A DNA stretch of 11,020 nt from Clostridiales bacterium (lineage in GTDB: Bacteria; Bacillota; Clostridia; UBA1381). The stretch lies in NCBI GenBank assembly GCA_003453455.1, contig DMLG01000134.1, positions 1 through 11,020 of the forward strand. Direction: 5' to 3'. Position 1 is the first letter of the stretch. Every line of letters starts with the position of its first letter. Positions 1 to 6,908 of this stretch are shown here, piece by piece. The position numbers and the translations under genes were made by a program. The notes beneath the pieces were generated by a model, which was not told the origin of the DNA, made no database searches, and saw nothing but the letters and a program-made list of their open reading frames with translations.

Positions 1-235
1 CCACGTCGGAGCAAGCTTTATATCGCTTGCTCTGATTTTTTTGCAAAAATCAGAGTTCGCTCATGCCACTGCTCCTCCTTTTTCGCAAAAAGTCACGCTC
101 GGTTTCCCTACTCGTTTGTAAACGCACTCGTTTACGGAAAACTGTCGCTACCAACTTTTTGCGATTTTGAGTATATCTATACCGTTCAGTTCGTTCAAAT
201 CGGAACAAGCGGAAAAACGCTCGTTCCGATTTTTT
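1..235. repeat. Structured intergenic region of nested inverted repeats, candidate dispersed repeat
   Basis: No credible gene is visible here; the stretch is dominated by inverted repeats. Seen directly: GAGCAAGC (9-16) pairs with GCTTGCTC (25-32). TCTGATTTTT (31-40) pairs perfectly with AAAAATCAGA (45-54). GTAAACG (118-124) pairs with CGTTTAC (129-135) around a CACT loop. CGCAAAAAGT (83-92) can pair at long range with ACTTTTTGCG (155-164), enclosing the previous hairpin. The first two hairpins share bases 31-32 and so may be alternatives. A large nested structure without coding signal between genes is typical of dispersed repeats in Clostridia genomes. Multi-copy status cannot be seen from one window. 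It could also be the 3' end of a structured RNA that starts upstream of position 1. Confidence 0.4.
197..235 (+). terminator. Rho-independent terminator hairpin
   Basis: The arm at 197-211 pairs with 218-232 (AAATCGGAAC opposite GTTCCGATTT, plus AGCG opposite CGCT). This gives 14 base pairs with a single A/C mismatch around a short A-rich loop, running into a T tract at 230-235. It would stop transcription entering from the left edge, or it is the terminal hairpin of the structured repeat. Confidence 0.65.
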
Positions 236-242
236 GATGTAA

Positions 243-278
243 AAAAATAAAGTCATCCTCTTGGGTGGCTTTATTTTT
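243..278. terminator. Bidirectional terminator hairpin upstream of the ZIP gene
   Basis: AAAAATAAAG (243-252) pairs perfectly with CTTTATTTTT (269-278). The stem continues inward through two wobble pairs to a TCTT loop (259-262), about 16 pairs in all. An A run flanks one side and a T run the other, so it can work on both strands. It follows the previous terminator directly and insulates the ZIP gene from upstream transcription. Confidence 0.7.
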
Positions 279-352
279 GTATGCACACTGCTAAATGTCA
301 TTTTTCACTCGTTTTGCATATGATAAAAAAGCATATTTATGTAATCTGGGTA

Positions 353-360
353 GAGGGGGT
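353..360 (+). promoter_or_regulatory. Ribosome binding site that fixes the ZIP start
   Basis: GAGGGGGT, close to the AGGAGGT consensus, ends seven bases before ATG 367. The same frame stays open back to an ATG at 295, but nothing like a ribosome binding site precedes it, and its extra 24 residues are not hydrophobic or conserved-looking. Confidence 0.7.
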
Positions 361-366
361 GAAAAA

Positions 367-1137
367 ATGTGGATTGATGCTTTTTACGGCATTATGGTTC
401 CGTTTGTGGGAACAACGCTTGGTGCAGCTTGTGTATTCTTCCTGAGAAAGAATATTAGCAAAAAAGCGGACCGCATATTAACAGGATTTGCCGGCGGAGT
501 TATGGTGGCTGCATCGTTTTTCAGTTTAATTTTGCCGGCTTTGGAGGGCGCGGAATTTTTAGGAAGATTTTCATTTATTCCTGCCACTATCGGTTTTTTG
601 CTTGGAATAGTATTTCTTATTATTATAGATATAATAATGCCATACATAGGCTTTGAAAATAATTATAGAAGCACCTTTTCAAAGACGACAAAGCTCGTCC
701 TTGCCGTTACTATACACAATCTTCCTGAGGGAATGGCGGTTGGAATAGTTTATGCAGGGCTGATTTACGGCAGAAGTGATATAAGTGCCACGAGCGCTTT
801 TGCGCTTGCACTCGGAATAGCGCTACAAAATTTCCCGGAGGGCGCTATTGTGTCAATGCCTTTAAATACTTCGGGTATGACAAAATTTAAGGCATTTGTA
901 TGTGGTGCACTGTCGGGGATTGTAGAGCCGATTGGCGCCTTTATAACTATTTTCGCTGCAAGGTTTTTTCTGCCTGTTATGCCGTACTTTTTAAGTTTTG
1001 CGGCAGGCGCGATGTTTTATGTGGTTATTGAAGAATTACTTCCTTCAAATAATGACGAAGCACATTTTAGTATAGGTACAGTTTTCTTTGCAATAGGATT
1101 TGTTATTATGATGGCGCTTGATGTTGGACTTAAATAA
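367..1137 (+). CDS. ZIP-family divalent metal transporter (ZupT/GufA-like)
   Basis: This is a membrane protein of 256 residues that probably imports zinc or related divalent metals (Fe, Mn); the metal cannot be read from sequence. The chain is nearly all hydrophobic segments, about eight: near 5-26, 38-60, 72-93, 110-133, 141-165, 176-200, 205-222 and 236-254. The family's binuclear metal site is plain: HNLPEG (117-122) in the fourth segment and QNFPEG (154-159) in the fifth, with EELLP (222-226) later on. The acidic pair and HxxxE pattern match bacterial ZupT/GufA proteins, and the length is normal for that group. ATG 367 is chosen over an in-frame ATG at 295 because only 367 has a ribosome binding site. 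The gene stands alone: terminators lie upstream and a separate promoter starts the next operon. I see no clear metal-regulator operator and no confident promoter in 279-350. Confidence 0.9.
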   Translation: MWIDAFYGIMVPFVGTTLGAACVFFLRKNISKKADRILTGFAGGVMVAASFFSLILPALEGAEFLGRFSFIPATIGFLLGIVFLIIIDIIMPYIGFENNYRSTFSKTTKLVLAVTIHNLPEGMAVGIVYAGLIYGRSDISATSAFALALGIALQNFPEGAIVSMPLNTSGMTKFKAFVCGALSGIVEPIGAFITIFAARFFLPVMPYFLSFAAGAMFYVVIEELLPSNNDEAHFSIGTVFFAIGFVIMMALDVGLK

Positions 1138-1161
1138 TTCCAAAACTTTTGATATAAATGA

Positions 1162-1190
1162 TTGCATATTTTACCGTTATATGGTATAAT
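1162..1190 (+). promoter_or_regulatory. Promoter for dapF-dapL
   Basis: A TATAAT -10 box (1185-1190) is preceded by TG at the extended -10 position and, after 17 bases, by a weak -35 TTGCAT (1162-1167). Predicted transcription starts near 1197, leaving a leader of about 100 nt before dapF. The strong extended -10 can make up for the weak -35. Confidence 0.6.
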
Positions 1191-1227
1191 ATATAAAATC
1201 AAGGTTTTGTAAGGTTTTATATAATAT

Positions 1228-1275
1228 AAAATTGACAGGCTTTTCTTTGGTTTTGCTTGTCAATTTTAATTTTTA
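1228..1275 (+). terminator. Hairpin with T-rich tail in the dapF leader (terminator or attenuator)
   Basis: AAAATTGACAGGC (1228-1240) pairs with GCTTGTCAATTTT (1255-1267), giving 13 pairs with one G-T wobble around a 14-base loop. AATTTTTAA follows. It could terminate transcripts from the ZIP gene. However, it sits downstream of the dapF promoter and upstream of the dapF ribosome binding site, so it would also act on dapF transcription. The tail is broken by AA after four Ts, so termination may be only partial. Confidence 0.5.
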
Positions 1276-1297
1276 ATTGAAATTTGGCGGTGATTAG

Positions 1298-2116
1298 ATG
1301 AAATTTACGAAAATGCAAGGGCTTGGGAATGACTACATATATGTAAACTGCTTTTCCGAGCAGGTAGAGAATATAAATGAAACGGCAAAAATTCTAAGTG
1401 ACAGGCATTTTGGAATAGGCTCTGACGGACTTGTTCTTATTAAGCCTTCGGAAATTGCAGATTTTAGAATGGATATGTATAATGCTGACGGTACACAGGC
1501 ACAAATGTGCGGAAATGCCATAAGATGTGTTGCAAAATATGTTTATGACCGAAAGCTCACCGATAAAACCGAGATAAGCATTGAAACTCTTGCAGGAATA
1601 AAATATTTGCAGCTAAACATTGGTGATGATTTAAAGGTGAAGACTGTCCGGGTAAATATGGGGAAGCCTGAGCTTTTTCCAAGGAAAATACCTATTTTGT
1701 CCGATTTGGACACATTTATTATGCAGAATATAGAAATTGACGGCGTGATTTATAAGGCAACAGGGGTTTCTATGGGAAACCCGCATATTGTTGTTTTTGT
1801 AGATGAAATGCCGGATCTATTTAAAGTAGGGCCTAAATTTGAAAACAATCTGCTCTTTCCGGAGCGTATAAACACAGAATTTGTAATTGTAAAAGACCGT
1901 GGGAATATTGAAATGCGCGTTTGGGAGAGAGGTGCAGGCGAAACACTTGCTTGCGGTACCGGTGCTTGTGCTTCGATGGTTGCAGCAAAGCTTTCTAACC
2001 TTGTTGATACCGAAGTCCTGGTACATCTTTTAGGCGGTGAGCTTAAAATAGAATGGAATGGGGAATGTGTCTATATGACAGGCCCATGTGAATTTGTTTT
2101 TGACGGCGAAATTTAA
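1298..2116 (+). CDS. dapF: Diaminopimelate epimerase
   Basis: DapF is a cytoplasmic PLP-independent epimerase that interconverts LL- and meso-diaminopimelate, the last step before peptidoglycan cross-link precursors and lysine. The chain has 272 residues, a normal length, built as two homologous halves. The two catalytic cysteines stand in their standard motifs: Cys71 in MCGNAIRC and Cys219 in ACGTGACA, the latter preceded by the conserved RGAGET. The substrate-binding N-terminus [11 protein letters not shown] (6-16) and GNPHIV (160-165) are also typical. ATG 1298 follows GGCGGTGA. dapL begins 17 bases after the stop, so the two genes form an operon carrying out consecutive reactions. Expression may be modulated by the hairpin in the leader; no lysine riboswitch is present, as the leader is far too short for one. 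Confidence 0.97.
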   Translation: MKFTKMQGLGNDYIYVNCFSEQVENINETAKILSDRHFGIGSDGLVLIKPSEIADFRMDMYNADGTQAQMCGNAIRCVAKYVYDRKLTDKTEISIETLAGIKYLQLNIGDDLKVKTVRVNMGKPELFPRKIPILSDLDTFIMQNIEIDGVIYKATGVSMGNPHIVVFVDEMPDLFKVGPKFENNLLFPERINTEFVIVKDRGNIEMRVWERGAGETLACGTGACASMVAAKLSNLVDTEVLVHLLGGELKIEWNGECVYMTGPCEFVFDGEI

Positions 2117-2133
2117 AAAAGGAGCAAAAGACA

Positions 2134-3345
2134 ATGACAAAAATTAACGATAACTTTTTAAAACTCTCACCGAGTTACCTTTTTACAAATATAGCTAAAA
2201 AGGTTGCGGATTTTTCAGATAAAAATCCTGACAGAAAACTGATAAAAATGGGTATTGGCGATGTTACCCGTCCTTTAATTCCTGCTGTAATCGAGGCAAT
2301 GCATAAGGCTACAGAGGAAATGGGCACTTTTGAGGGATTTCACGGCTATGGTCCTGAGCAGGGATATCTGTTCCTGCGCGAGCTGATTTGTGAAAATGAC
2401 TATCAGGGGCTTGGAATTGAACCGGATGAGGTTTTTATTTCTGACGGCGCAAAATCCGACTGCGGAAATATTGTTGATATATTTGCGAGGGAAAATAAAG
2501 TTGCAGTCTGCGACCCTGTTTATACTGTTTATGTTGATACTAATGTTATGAGCGGCAGAGCAGGGGAAATTGACGAAAACGGCAAATGGAACAATTTGAT
2601 TTACTTAAATGCAACAGAAGAAAATAACTTTGTTCCTGAAATTCCAGAGGAAAAGGCAGACATTATTTATCTTTGCTATCCGAATAACCCTACGGGTATG
2701 ACAATTTCTAAAAAGCGTCTTAAAGCGTGGGTTGATTATGCAAAGAAAAATAATTCTATAATCTTATTTGATGCTGCGTATGAGGCATTTATTACAGAAC
2801 CTGATGTACCGCATTCTATATTTGAAATTGAAGGCGCAAAGGATGTTGCAATTGAATTTCGCAGTTTTTCAAAGACGGCAGGCTTTACCGGTACAAGATG
2901 TGCATATACAGTAATTCCGAAAAGCGTAAAGGTTGATGGTACGGAGCTTAATAAACTGTGGCTAAGGCGGCAATGCACAAAATTTAACGGTGTGCCGTAT
3001 GTAATTCAAAGGGCTGCGGCTGCTGTTTATTCAGAAGAGGGTAAAAAGCAGGTAAGAGATAATATATTATATTATCTTGAAAATGCAAAAATAATAAAAG
3101 AAGCGTTTCAGAGTATAGGTATAAAGGCATACGGGGGAGTCAGCTCGCCTTATGTATGGGCAAAAATTCCTGACGGTAAAACAAGCTGGGGATTTTTCGA
3201 TGAAATTCTTGAAAAAGCGGGGGTTGTCACTACCCCCGGGGCAGGTTTTGGAGCAAACGGCGAAGGGTACATACGCCTTACTGCATTCAATACCCGTGAG
3301 GCAACTATTGAGGCAATGGAAAATATCAAAAAACTATTTAAGTAA
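2134..3345 (+). CDS. dapL: LL-diaminopimelate aminotransferase
   Basis: DapL is a PLP enzyme of the fold-type I aminotransferase family. It converts tetrahydrodipicolinate directly to LL-DAP with glutamate as amino donor, bypassing the DapD/C/E acyl route. The chain is 403 residues, typical for DapL. Seen in order: GIGDVTRPL (40-48), HGYGPEQGY (70-78), the cofactor region CYPNNPTG (181-188), DAAY (213-216), and the PLP lysine Lys247 in [12 protein letters not shown]. The GDVTRPL and HGYGPEQGY blocks set DapL apart from aspartate aminotransferases. A clear AAGGAG ribosome binding site precedes ATG 2134. Its product is the substrate of DapF just upstream, so the pair makes a complete THDP-to-meso-DAP unit. 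Transcription ends at the hairpin directly after the stop. Confidence 0.96.
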   Translation: MTKINDNFLKLSPSYLFTNIAKKVADFSDKNPDRKLIKMGIGDVTRPLIPAVIEAMHKATEEMGTFEGFHGYGPEQGYLFLRELICENDYQGLGIEPDEVFISDGAKSDCGNIVDIFARENKVAVCDPVYTVYVDTNVMSGRAGEIDENGKWNNLIYLNATEENNFVPEIPEEKADIIYLCYPNNPTGMTISKKRLKAWVDYAKKNNSIILFDAAYEAFITEPDVPHSIFEIEGAKDVAIEFRSFSKTAGFTGTRCAYTVIPKSVKVDGTELNKLWLRRQCTKFNGVPYVIQRAAAAVYSEEGKKQVRDNILYYLENAKIIKEAFQSIGIKAYGGVSSPYVWAKIPDGKTSWGFFDEILEKAGVVTTPGAGFGANGEGYIRLTAFNTREATIEAMENIKKLFK

Positions 3346-3348
3346 TTT

Positions 3349-3388
3349 AAAAAAACAGAAACGATTTTTAGGTCGTTTCTGTTTTTTT
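3349..3388. terminator. Bidirectional terminator between convergent genes
   Basis: AAAAAAACAGAAACGA (3349-3364) pairs perfectly with TCGTTTCTGTTTTTTT (3373-3388) around an 8-base loop. It lies directly after dapL on the + strand. On the - strand it includes the last codons and stop of the methyltransferase: the stop TAA falls in the loop (3368-3370), and the arm at 3373-3388 is coding. One element thus ends both transcripts. Confidence 0.85.
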
Positions 3389-4513
3389 GGGCGGTCTTGC
3401 TCCAAAATACTGATAAATGTTGCATTTTATCATACCATTATATATTTTTCTGCGCTTATCCGCTTTTTTTCCGAAGTGCTTTTCAAAGTTCTCATCTGAT
3501 GCAAGAATGTAATAGGACCAATCGGGAAGATGTGAAAAAGCTTTGCCGATATTTGCATAAAGCTCCTCGCAGGACTGCTTATCTCCCAAACGCTCACCGT
3601 ATGGGGGATTGCATATAATACTTCCGTATTTTTCATGGGAGCTAACCTGCGCAGCATCACAACTGTTAAATGAAATTGCATCATCTACTCCTGCAATTTT
3701 TGCATTCTGCATAGCTACCGAAAGTATATCGGTATCAATGTCCGAAGCTACAATATTAAGGAGTGTATCACGCATTTTATCATGGGCTTCGCTTCTTGCC
3801 GAATTCCATATAGTTTGAGGAATTTGTGAAAAGTTTTCGGAAGAGAATGTACGGGAAATTCCGGGCGCAATATTTCTTTTAAACATTGCAGCTTCAATCG
3901 GTATCGTACCGCTCCCGCAAAATGGGTCTAAAAGCGGATATTCGTACTTCCAAAAGCTTAGCATAACCATAGCTGCGGCAATTGTTTCTTTGAGCGGTGC
4001 GGCATTTGCAATACGGCGGTAGCCCCTTTTATGAAGTCCGTCACCTGAGGTGTCTATCATAAGACTTACTTTGTCCTTCATAACAGAAAACTGAATTTGA
4101 TACAGAGTTCCTGTTTCGGGAAACCAATCTATGCCATAGCTTTTTGACATTGAGTCGGCTATTGCTTTTTTTATAATTGCCTGACAGTCACGCATACTGG
4201 CAAGCGTTGATTTTAAACAAAAACCTTTAATGGGGAATACTGCATCCTTTGGAAGCCAATCGCTCCATTTTACAGCTTTTGTCTTTTCAAAAAGCTCTTC
4301 AAAGGAAATTGCGTCAAATTCCGCAACTTCTATCAGAACTCTTTCTCCGCATCTAATCCATAAATTAGTGCGAGCGACTGCCTCAAAATCGCCTAAAAAA
4401 CTTACCTTGCCGTCTTCTGTCTTAAATACATCATATCCGAGCCATTTAAGTTCCTTTGCGACTAATGCCTCTAAACCAAACAGGCAGGGGATGATTATCT
4501 TAAATTTCTCCAT
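3368..4513 (-). CDS. THUMP-domain class I SAM-dependent RNA methyltransferase (RlmL-N/YpsC-like)
   Basis: This is a cytoplasmic RNA methyltransferase, by family probably a 23S rRNA guanine-N2 modifier. The exact target base is inferred from homology only. The chain is 381 residues. The N-terminal part (about 1-60, then a THUMP domain to about 155) is the RNA-binding module. The Rossmann methyltransferase follows, with the SAM-binding DPFCGSGTIPIEAA (196-209), an acidic SAM-binding motif ASDID (256-260), and the catalytic CNPPYGER (301-308), the N/DPPY signature of amino-group methylation. A GTG at 4523-4525 would add four residues, but that GTG is part of the ribosome binding site AGGTG serving ATG 4513, so 4513 is preferred. 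It converges on dapL, shares its terminator, and is divergent from secD. Confidence 0.92.
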   Translation of the reverse strand: MEKFKIIIPCLFGLEALVAKELKWLGYDVFKTEDGKVSFLGDFEAVARTNLWIRCGERVLIEVAEFDAISFEELFEKTKAVKWSDWLPKDAVFPIKGFCLKSTLASMRDCQAIIKKAIADSMSKSYGIDWFPETGTLYQIQFSVMKDKVSLMIDTSGDGLHKRGYRRIANAAPLKETIAAAMVMLSFWKYEYPLLDPFCGSGTIPIEAAMFKRNIAPGISRTFSSENFSQIPQTIWNSARSEAHDKMRDTLLNIVASDIDTDILSVAMQNAKIAGVDDAISFNSCDAAQVSSHEKYGSIICNPPYGERLGDKQSCEELYANIGKAFSHLPDWSYYILASDENFEKHFGKKADKRRKIYNGMIKCNIYQYFGARPPKKTETT

Positions 4514-4522
4514 ATCAAAATT

Positions 4523-4528
4523 CACCTA
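4523..4528 (-). promoter_or_regulatory. Ribosome binding site that fixes the methyltransferase start
   Basis: Read on the - strand, TAGGTG ends nine bases before ATG 4513. The GTG within it is in frame and could be miscalled as the start codon four residues upstream, but it would then have no ribosome binding site of its own. Confidence 0.65.
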
Positions 4529-4542
4529 CTTTTATGGTATCA

Positions 4543-4571
4543 ATTTTACAATATTTTGAAGAATTCTGCAA
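4543..4571 (-). promoter_or_regulatory. Candidate promoter for the methyltransferase gene
   Basis: On the - strand, TTGCAG (4571-4566) and TAAAAT (4548-4543) are separated by 17 bases, giving a start near 4536 and a leader of about 20 nt. The -10 box matches five of six positions; the -35 is weak. It lies back to back with the secD promoter. Confidence 0.4.
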
Positions 4572-4599
4572 GTAAATATATAAAAAAAGTAATTTTGTA

Positions 4600-4628
4600 T
4601 TGACTAATTAGAAAAAAAAGGATATAAT
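4600..4628 (+). promoter_or_regulatory. Promoter for secD-secF
   Basis: TTGACT (4600-4605) and a perfect TATAAT (4623-4628) lie 17 bases apart, a near-consensus sigma-A promoter. The leader to secD would be only about 35 nt and shows no stable structure, which suggests steady, unattenuated expression. Confidence 0.8.
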
Positions 4629-4669
4629 ATGAAGGTATGTTATTTACATTGTGAAAGGACGGACAAACT

Positions 4670-5938
4670 ATGAAGAAAAAAAGTGTATTACTTCTTATCC
4701 TTATGGTCATTATTGCAGTAGTATTAAACTGCGTGGCTTTTATAGGATTTGATGTATCGGGGTTCAAATACGGAGGAGTATTTGACGAAACTCAGGGTAT
4801 AAGAAAGGGTATTGACTTAGCAGGAGGCTCAGTTATAACTTTTGAGGCAAACAAGGCAAATCCGACTGAGGCAGAAATGGACATTGTTGAAGCAATATTC
4901 AATGCCCGTTTAAACGGTGCAGGCTATACAGAGGCGAGAATTTCAAGGGACAATGCAGGACAGATTACTGTTGAAATTCCATCAGTTACAAACACCGATG
5001 AGGCGGCAAGTCTTTTAGGCTCTACCGCAAAGCTTACTTTCCAGGATGCTGACGGAAATGTTGTTTTAGACGGTGCTACCGATATCAAAAATGCAGAGTA
5101 TAAGTATGGTCAGACCTCTCAGACAGGCGCTGCACAGGCTTATGTTCAGCTTACTTTAACATCAGAGGCTGTTGCCAAATTTGCTGAGGCAACTAAAAAT
5201 GCCGCAGCTAAGGCTGGCGAGGGTAAAAACTATATTTCAATTGTAATGGACGAAAATATTATTTCAAGCCCGTCTGTTAAAGCTGAAATCAATTCCGAAA
5301 CTTGTATAATTGAGGGAAATTTCACTCCTGAAACGGCGCAAGAGCTTGCAAATCAGATTAAATCAGGTCAGCTTCCTTTTGAACTTACCGCAATTTCTAA
5401 GGAAACAATCGGTGCAGAGCTTGGTGCGGACGCTCTTCCTTCATCTATGAAGGCAGCGGCAATCGGCATACTTTTGATAATGCTCTTTATGATAATTATT
5501 TACAGAATGTCTGGTATTTTGGCGTCAATAGCGCTTGCTATTTATGTTGGGCTTATAGCGCTTCTATTAGGCGTATTGCGTGTAAATCTGAGCCTTTCTG
5601 GTATTGCAGGCATTATAACATCGCTTGGTATGGCGGTCGATGCAAATGTTATCATTTTTGAGAGAATGAAGGAAGAATTGAAGAACGGAAAATCTATAAA
5701 AGCTGCTGTTGACTCAGGCTTTGACAAAGCGTTTTCCGCAATTTTGGACTCAAATGTCACAACCGTTATATCCTGTGTTGTACTTTACCTTTCGGGCATA
5801 GGTACAATCAGAGGTTTTGCTGTGACTTTGGGACTTGGCGTTATCGTAAGTATGTTTACTGCTATCGTTATAACAAAATTCCTTTTGAAGCAGCTTGTAA
5901 ATTTCCAGTTTAAGAACCGCAAGCTGTTCTGCGCATAA
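4670..5938 (+). CDS. secD: Protein translocase subunit SecD
   Basis: SecD is an RND-like membrane protein that works with SecF to pull exported chains off SecYEG using the proton-motive force. The chain is 422 residues, the compact form usual in Clostridia and shorter than the E. coli protein. Segments: transmembrane helix 1 at about 5-26; the periplasmic-side P1 domain opening with GIDLAGG (47-53); an extracytoplasmic region to about 255; then five helices from about 262 on. The conserved helix-4 block GMAVDANVIIFERMKEE (320-336) carries the aspartate implicated in proton movement. ATG 4670 is preceded by GAAAGGACGG. secF starts 18 bases after the stop, so secD and secF are separate chains in one operon, unlike the fused SecDF of Bacillus. 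Confidence 0.96.
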   Translation: MKKKSVLLLILMVIIAVVLNCVAFIGFDVSGFKYGGVFDETQGIRKGIDLAGGSVITFEANKANPTEAEMDIVEAIFNARLNGAGYTEARISRDNAGQITVEIPSVTNTDEAASLLGSTAKLTFQDADGNVVLDGATDIKNAEYKYGQTSQTGAAQAYVQLTLTSEAVAKFAEATKNAAAKAGEGKNYISIVMDENIISSPSVKAEINSETCIIEGNFTPETAQELANQIKSGQLPFELTAISKETIGAELGADALPSSMKAAAIGILLIMLFMIIIYRMSGILASIALAIYVGLIALLLGVLRVNLSLSGIAGIITSLGMAVDANVIIFERMKEELKNGKSIKAAVDSGFDKAFSAILDSNVTTVISCVVLYLSGIGTIRGFAVTLGLGVIVSMFTAIVITKFLLKQLVNFQFKNRKLFCA

Positions 5939-5956
5939 TTAAGGGAGGTAAGTAAA

Positions 5957-6847
5957 ATGAAGAATATTAAATATACAGAAAACAGAATTAAATTTTTATT
6001 GCTTCCTATATTGATTATTGTAGTAGGAGTTATAATGTATTTTGTACGCGGCTTTAACTTCGATACTGAATTTGTCGGCGGTATAAGAATGCAGGTAAAT
6101 GTAGACGCGCAATTTGAAAACCAGGAAGTTGCAGACCTTGTAACAGAGGTTGCAGGCGATGTTGCCGCTCCTGTTGTTCAAAAAATTGGCGACGGAACTC
6201 AGGCAACTATAAAAATGTCAGAGCTTGATGATGAAACAAAAGCAAATTTAATAGCTGCCATTACCGAAAAGTACGGCGAAAATGCCGTTATGTCTGTAAA
6301 CAGTGCATCTGCAAGCTTTGGAACACAGGTTCAGAGAAAAGCTTTGATATTCACACTTATTGCAATTCTTTGTATATTAGCATACATTGCTATAAGGTTT
6401 GAAGTAAAGAGTGCTGTTATGGCTGTAATCGCACTTGCAATAAATGTTATCGTTATGATGGCGGTTTATACGATTACTTATACACCTTTAAATACAACAT
6501 TTATTGCTGCTATGCTTACAGTTGTAGGATATTCAATAAACAATACCATCGTGGTATTCGATAGAATACGCGAGAATATGCGTGGATTTAATGCCAAAAA
6601 GGGTGGGGTTGTAGCAGAAGTTGTTGACAGAAGTATTTCCGAGTCTATGGGAAGAACTCTAAATGCTACTATTACGACGCTTATAACCATTCTTTTGCTC
6701 TATTTCCTTGGCGTAAATTCAATTAAAGAATTTGCATTCCCATTGATAATCGGAGTTATAATCGGCGCATATACATCAATATTTATAGCAAGTCCGTTCT
6801 GGGCCGCATGGAAAACTTCTGAGATTGCGTCAAAGAAAACAAAATAA
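5957..6847 (+). CDS. secF: Protein translocase subunit SecF
   Basis: SecF is the partner of SecD in the accessory complex of the Sec export channel. The chain is 296 residues, a usual length. One transmembrane helix (about 12-30) is followed by the family motif FVGGIRMQV (39-47), an extracytoplasmic domain to about 125, and five helices from about 128. The signature GYSINNTIVVFDRIREN (191-207) is the counterpart of the SecD helix-4 block. The start has a very strong ribosome binding site, AAGGGAGGTAAG, ending a few bases before ATG 5957. Transcription of the pair probably ends at the palindrome just downstream. Confidence 0.96.
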   Translation: MKNIKYTENRIKFLLLPILIIVVGVIMYFVRGFNFDTEFVGGIRMQVNVDAQFENQEVADLVTEVAGDVAAPVVQKIGDGTQATIKMSELDDETKANLIAAITEKYGENAVMSVNSASASFGTQVQRKALIFTLIAILCILAYIAIRFEVKSAVMAVIALAINVIVMMAVYTITYTPLNTTFIAAMLTVVGYSINNTIVVFDRIRENMRGFNAKKGGVVAEVVDRSISESMGRTLNATITTLITILLLYFLGVNSIKEFAFPLIIGVIIGAYTSIFIASPFWAAWKTSEIASKKTK

Positions 6848-6852
6848 TTTTG

Positions 6853-6881
6853 AGCAGTACAGAAATTTCTGTACTGCTTTT
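6853..6881 (+). terminator. Perfect palindrome with short T tail after secF
   Basis: AGCAGTACAGAAA (6853-6865) is followed immediately by its exact reverse complement (6866-6878), then the T run at 6878-6881. The innermost bases would form the loop, giving about 11 stable pairs. It is placed as a terminator for secDF. The T run is short (four), so readthrough into metY is possible. A perfect dyad could instead be a protein-binding site for metY control. Confidence 0.6.
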
Positions 6882-6908
6882 AAATAAAATGAGAAAGGTT
6901 GAGATTTA

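Noticed and set aside
1..280. CRISPR array
   Set aside because: The repeats are inverted and unequal in length, with no regularly spaced direct repeats.
50..301. Open frame of 83 codons on the - strand across the left intergenic region
   Set aside because: It runs through the hairpins and both terminators, is very rich in Arg/Lys/Phe from the repeat sequence, and resembles no protein family.
295..366. Upstream ATG extending the ZIP protein by 24 residues
   Set aside because: No ribosome binding site precedes it, while ATG 367 has a strong one; family members start near the first membrane helix.
1232..1260. TTGACA at 1232-1237 as a -35 box for dapF
   Set aside because: No -10 box lies at 16-18 bases (GCTTGT is there); the bases are explained as the 5' arm of the leader hairpin.
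3152..3499. 115-codon + strand frame spanning the dapL end and the terminator
   Set aside because: It overlaps dapL out of frame, crosses the bidirectional terminator and then lies antisense to the methyltransferase; low-complexity, membrane-like residues arise from T-rich sequence.
4511..4525. GTG start for the methyltransferase, adding four residues
   Set aside because: The GTG is part of the AGGTG ribosome binding site of ATG 4513.
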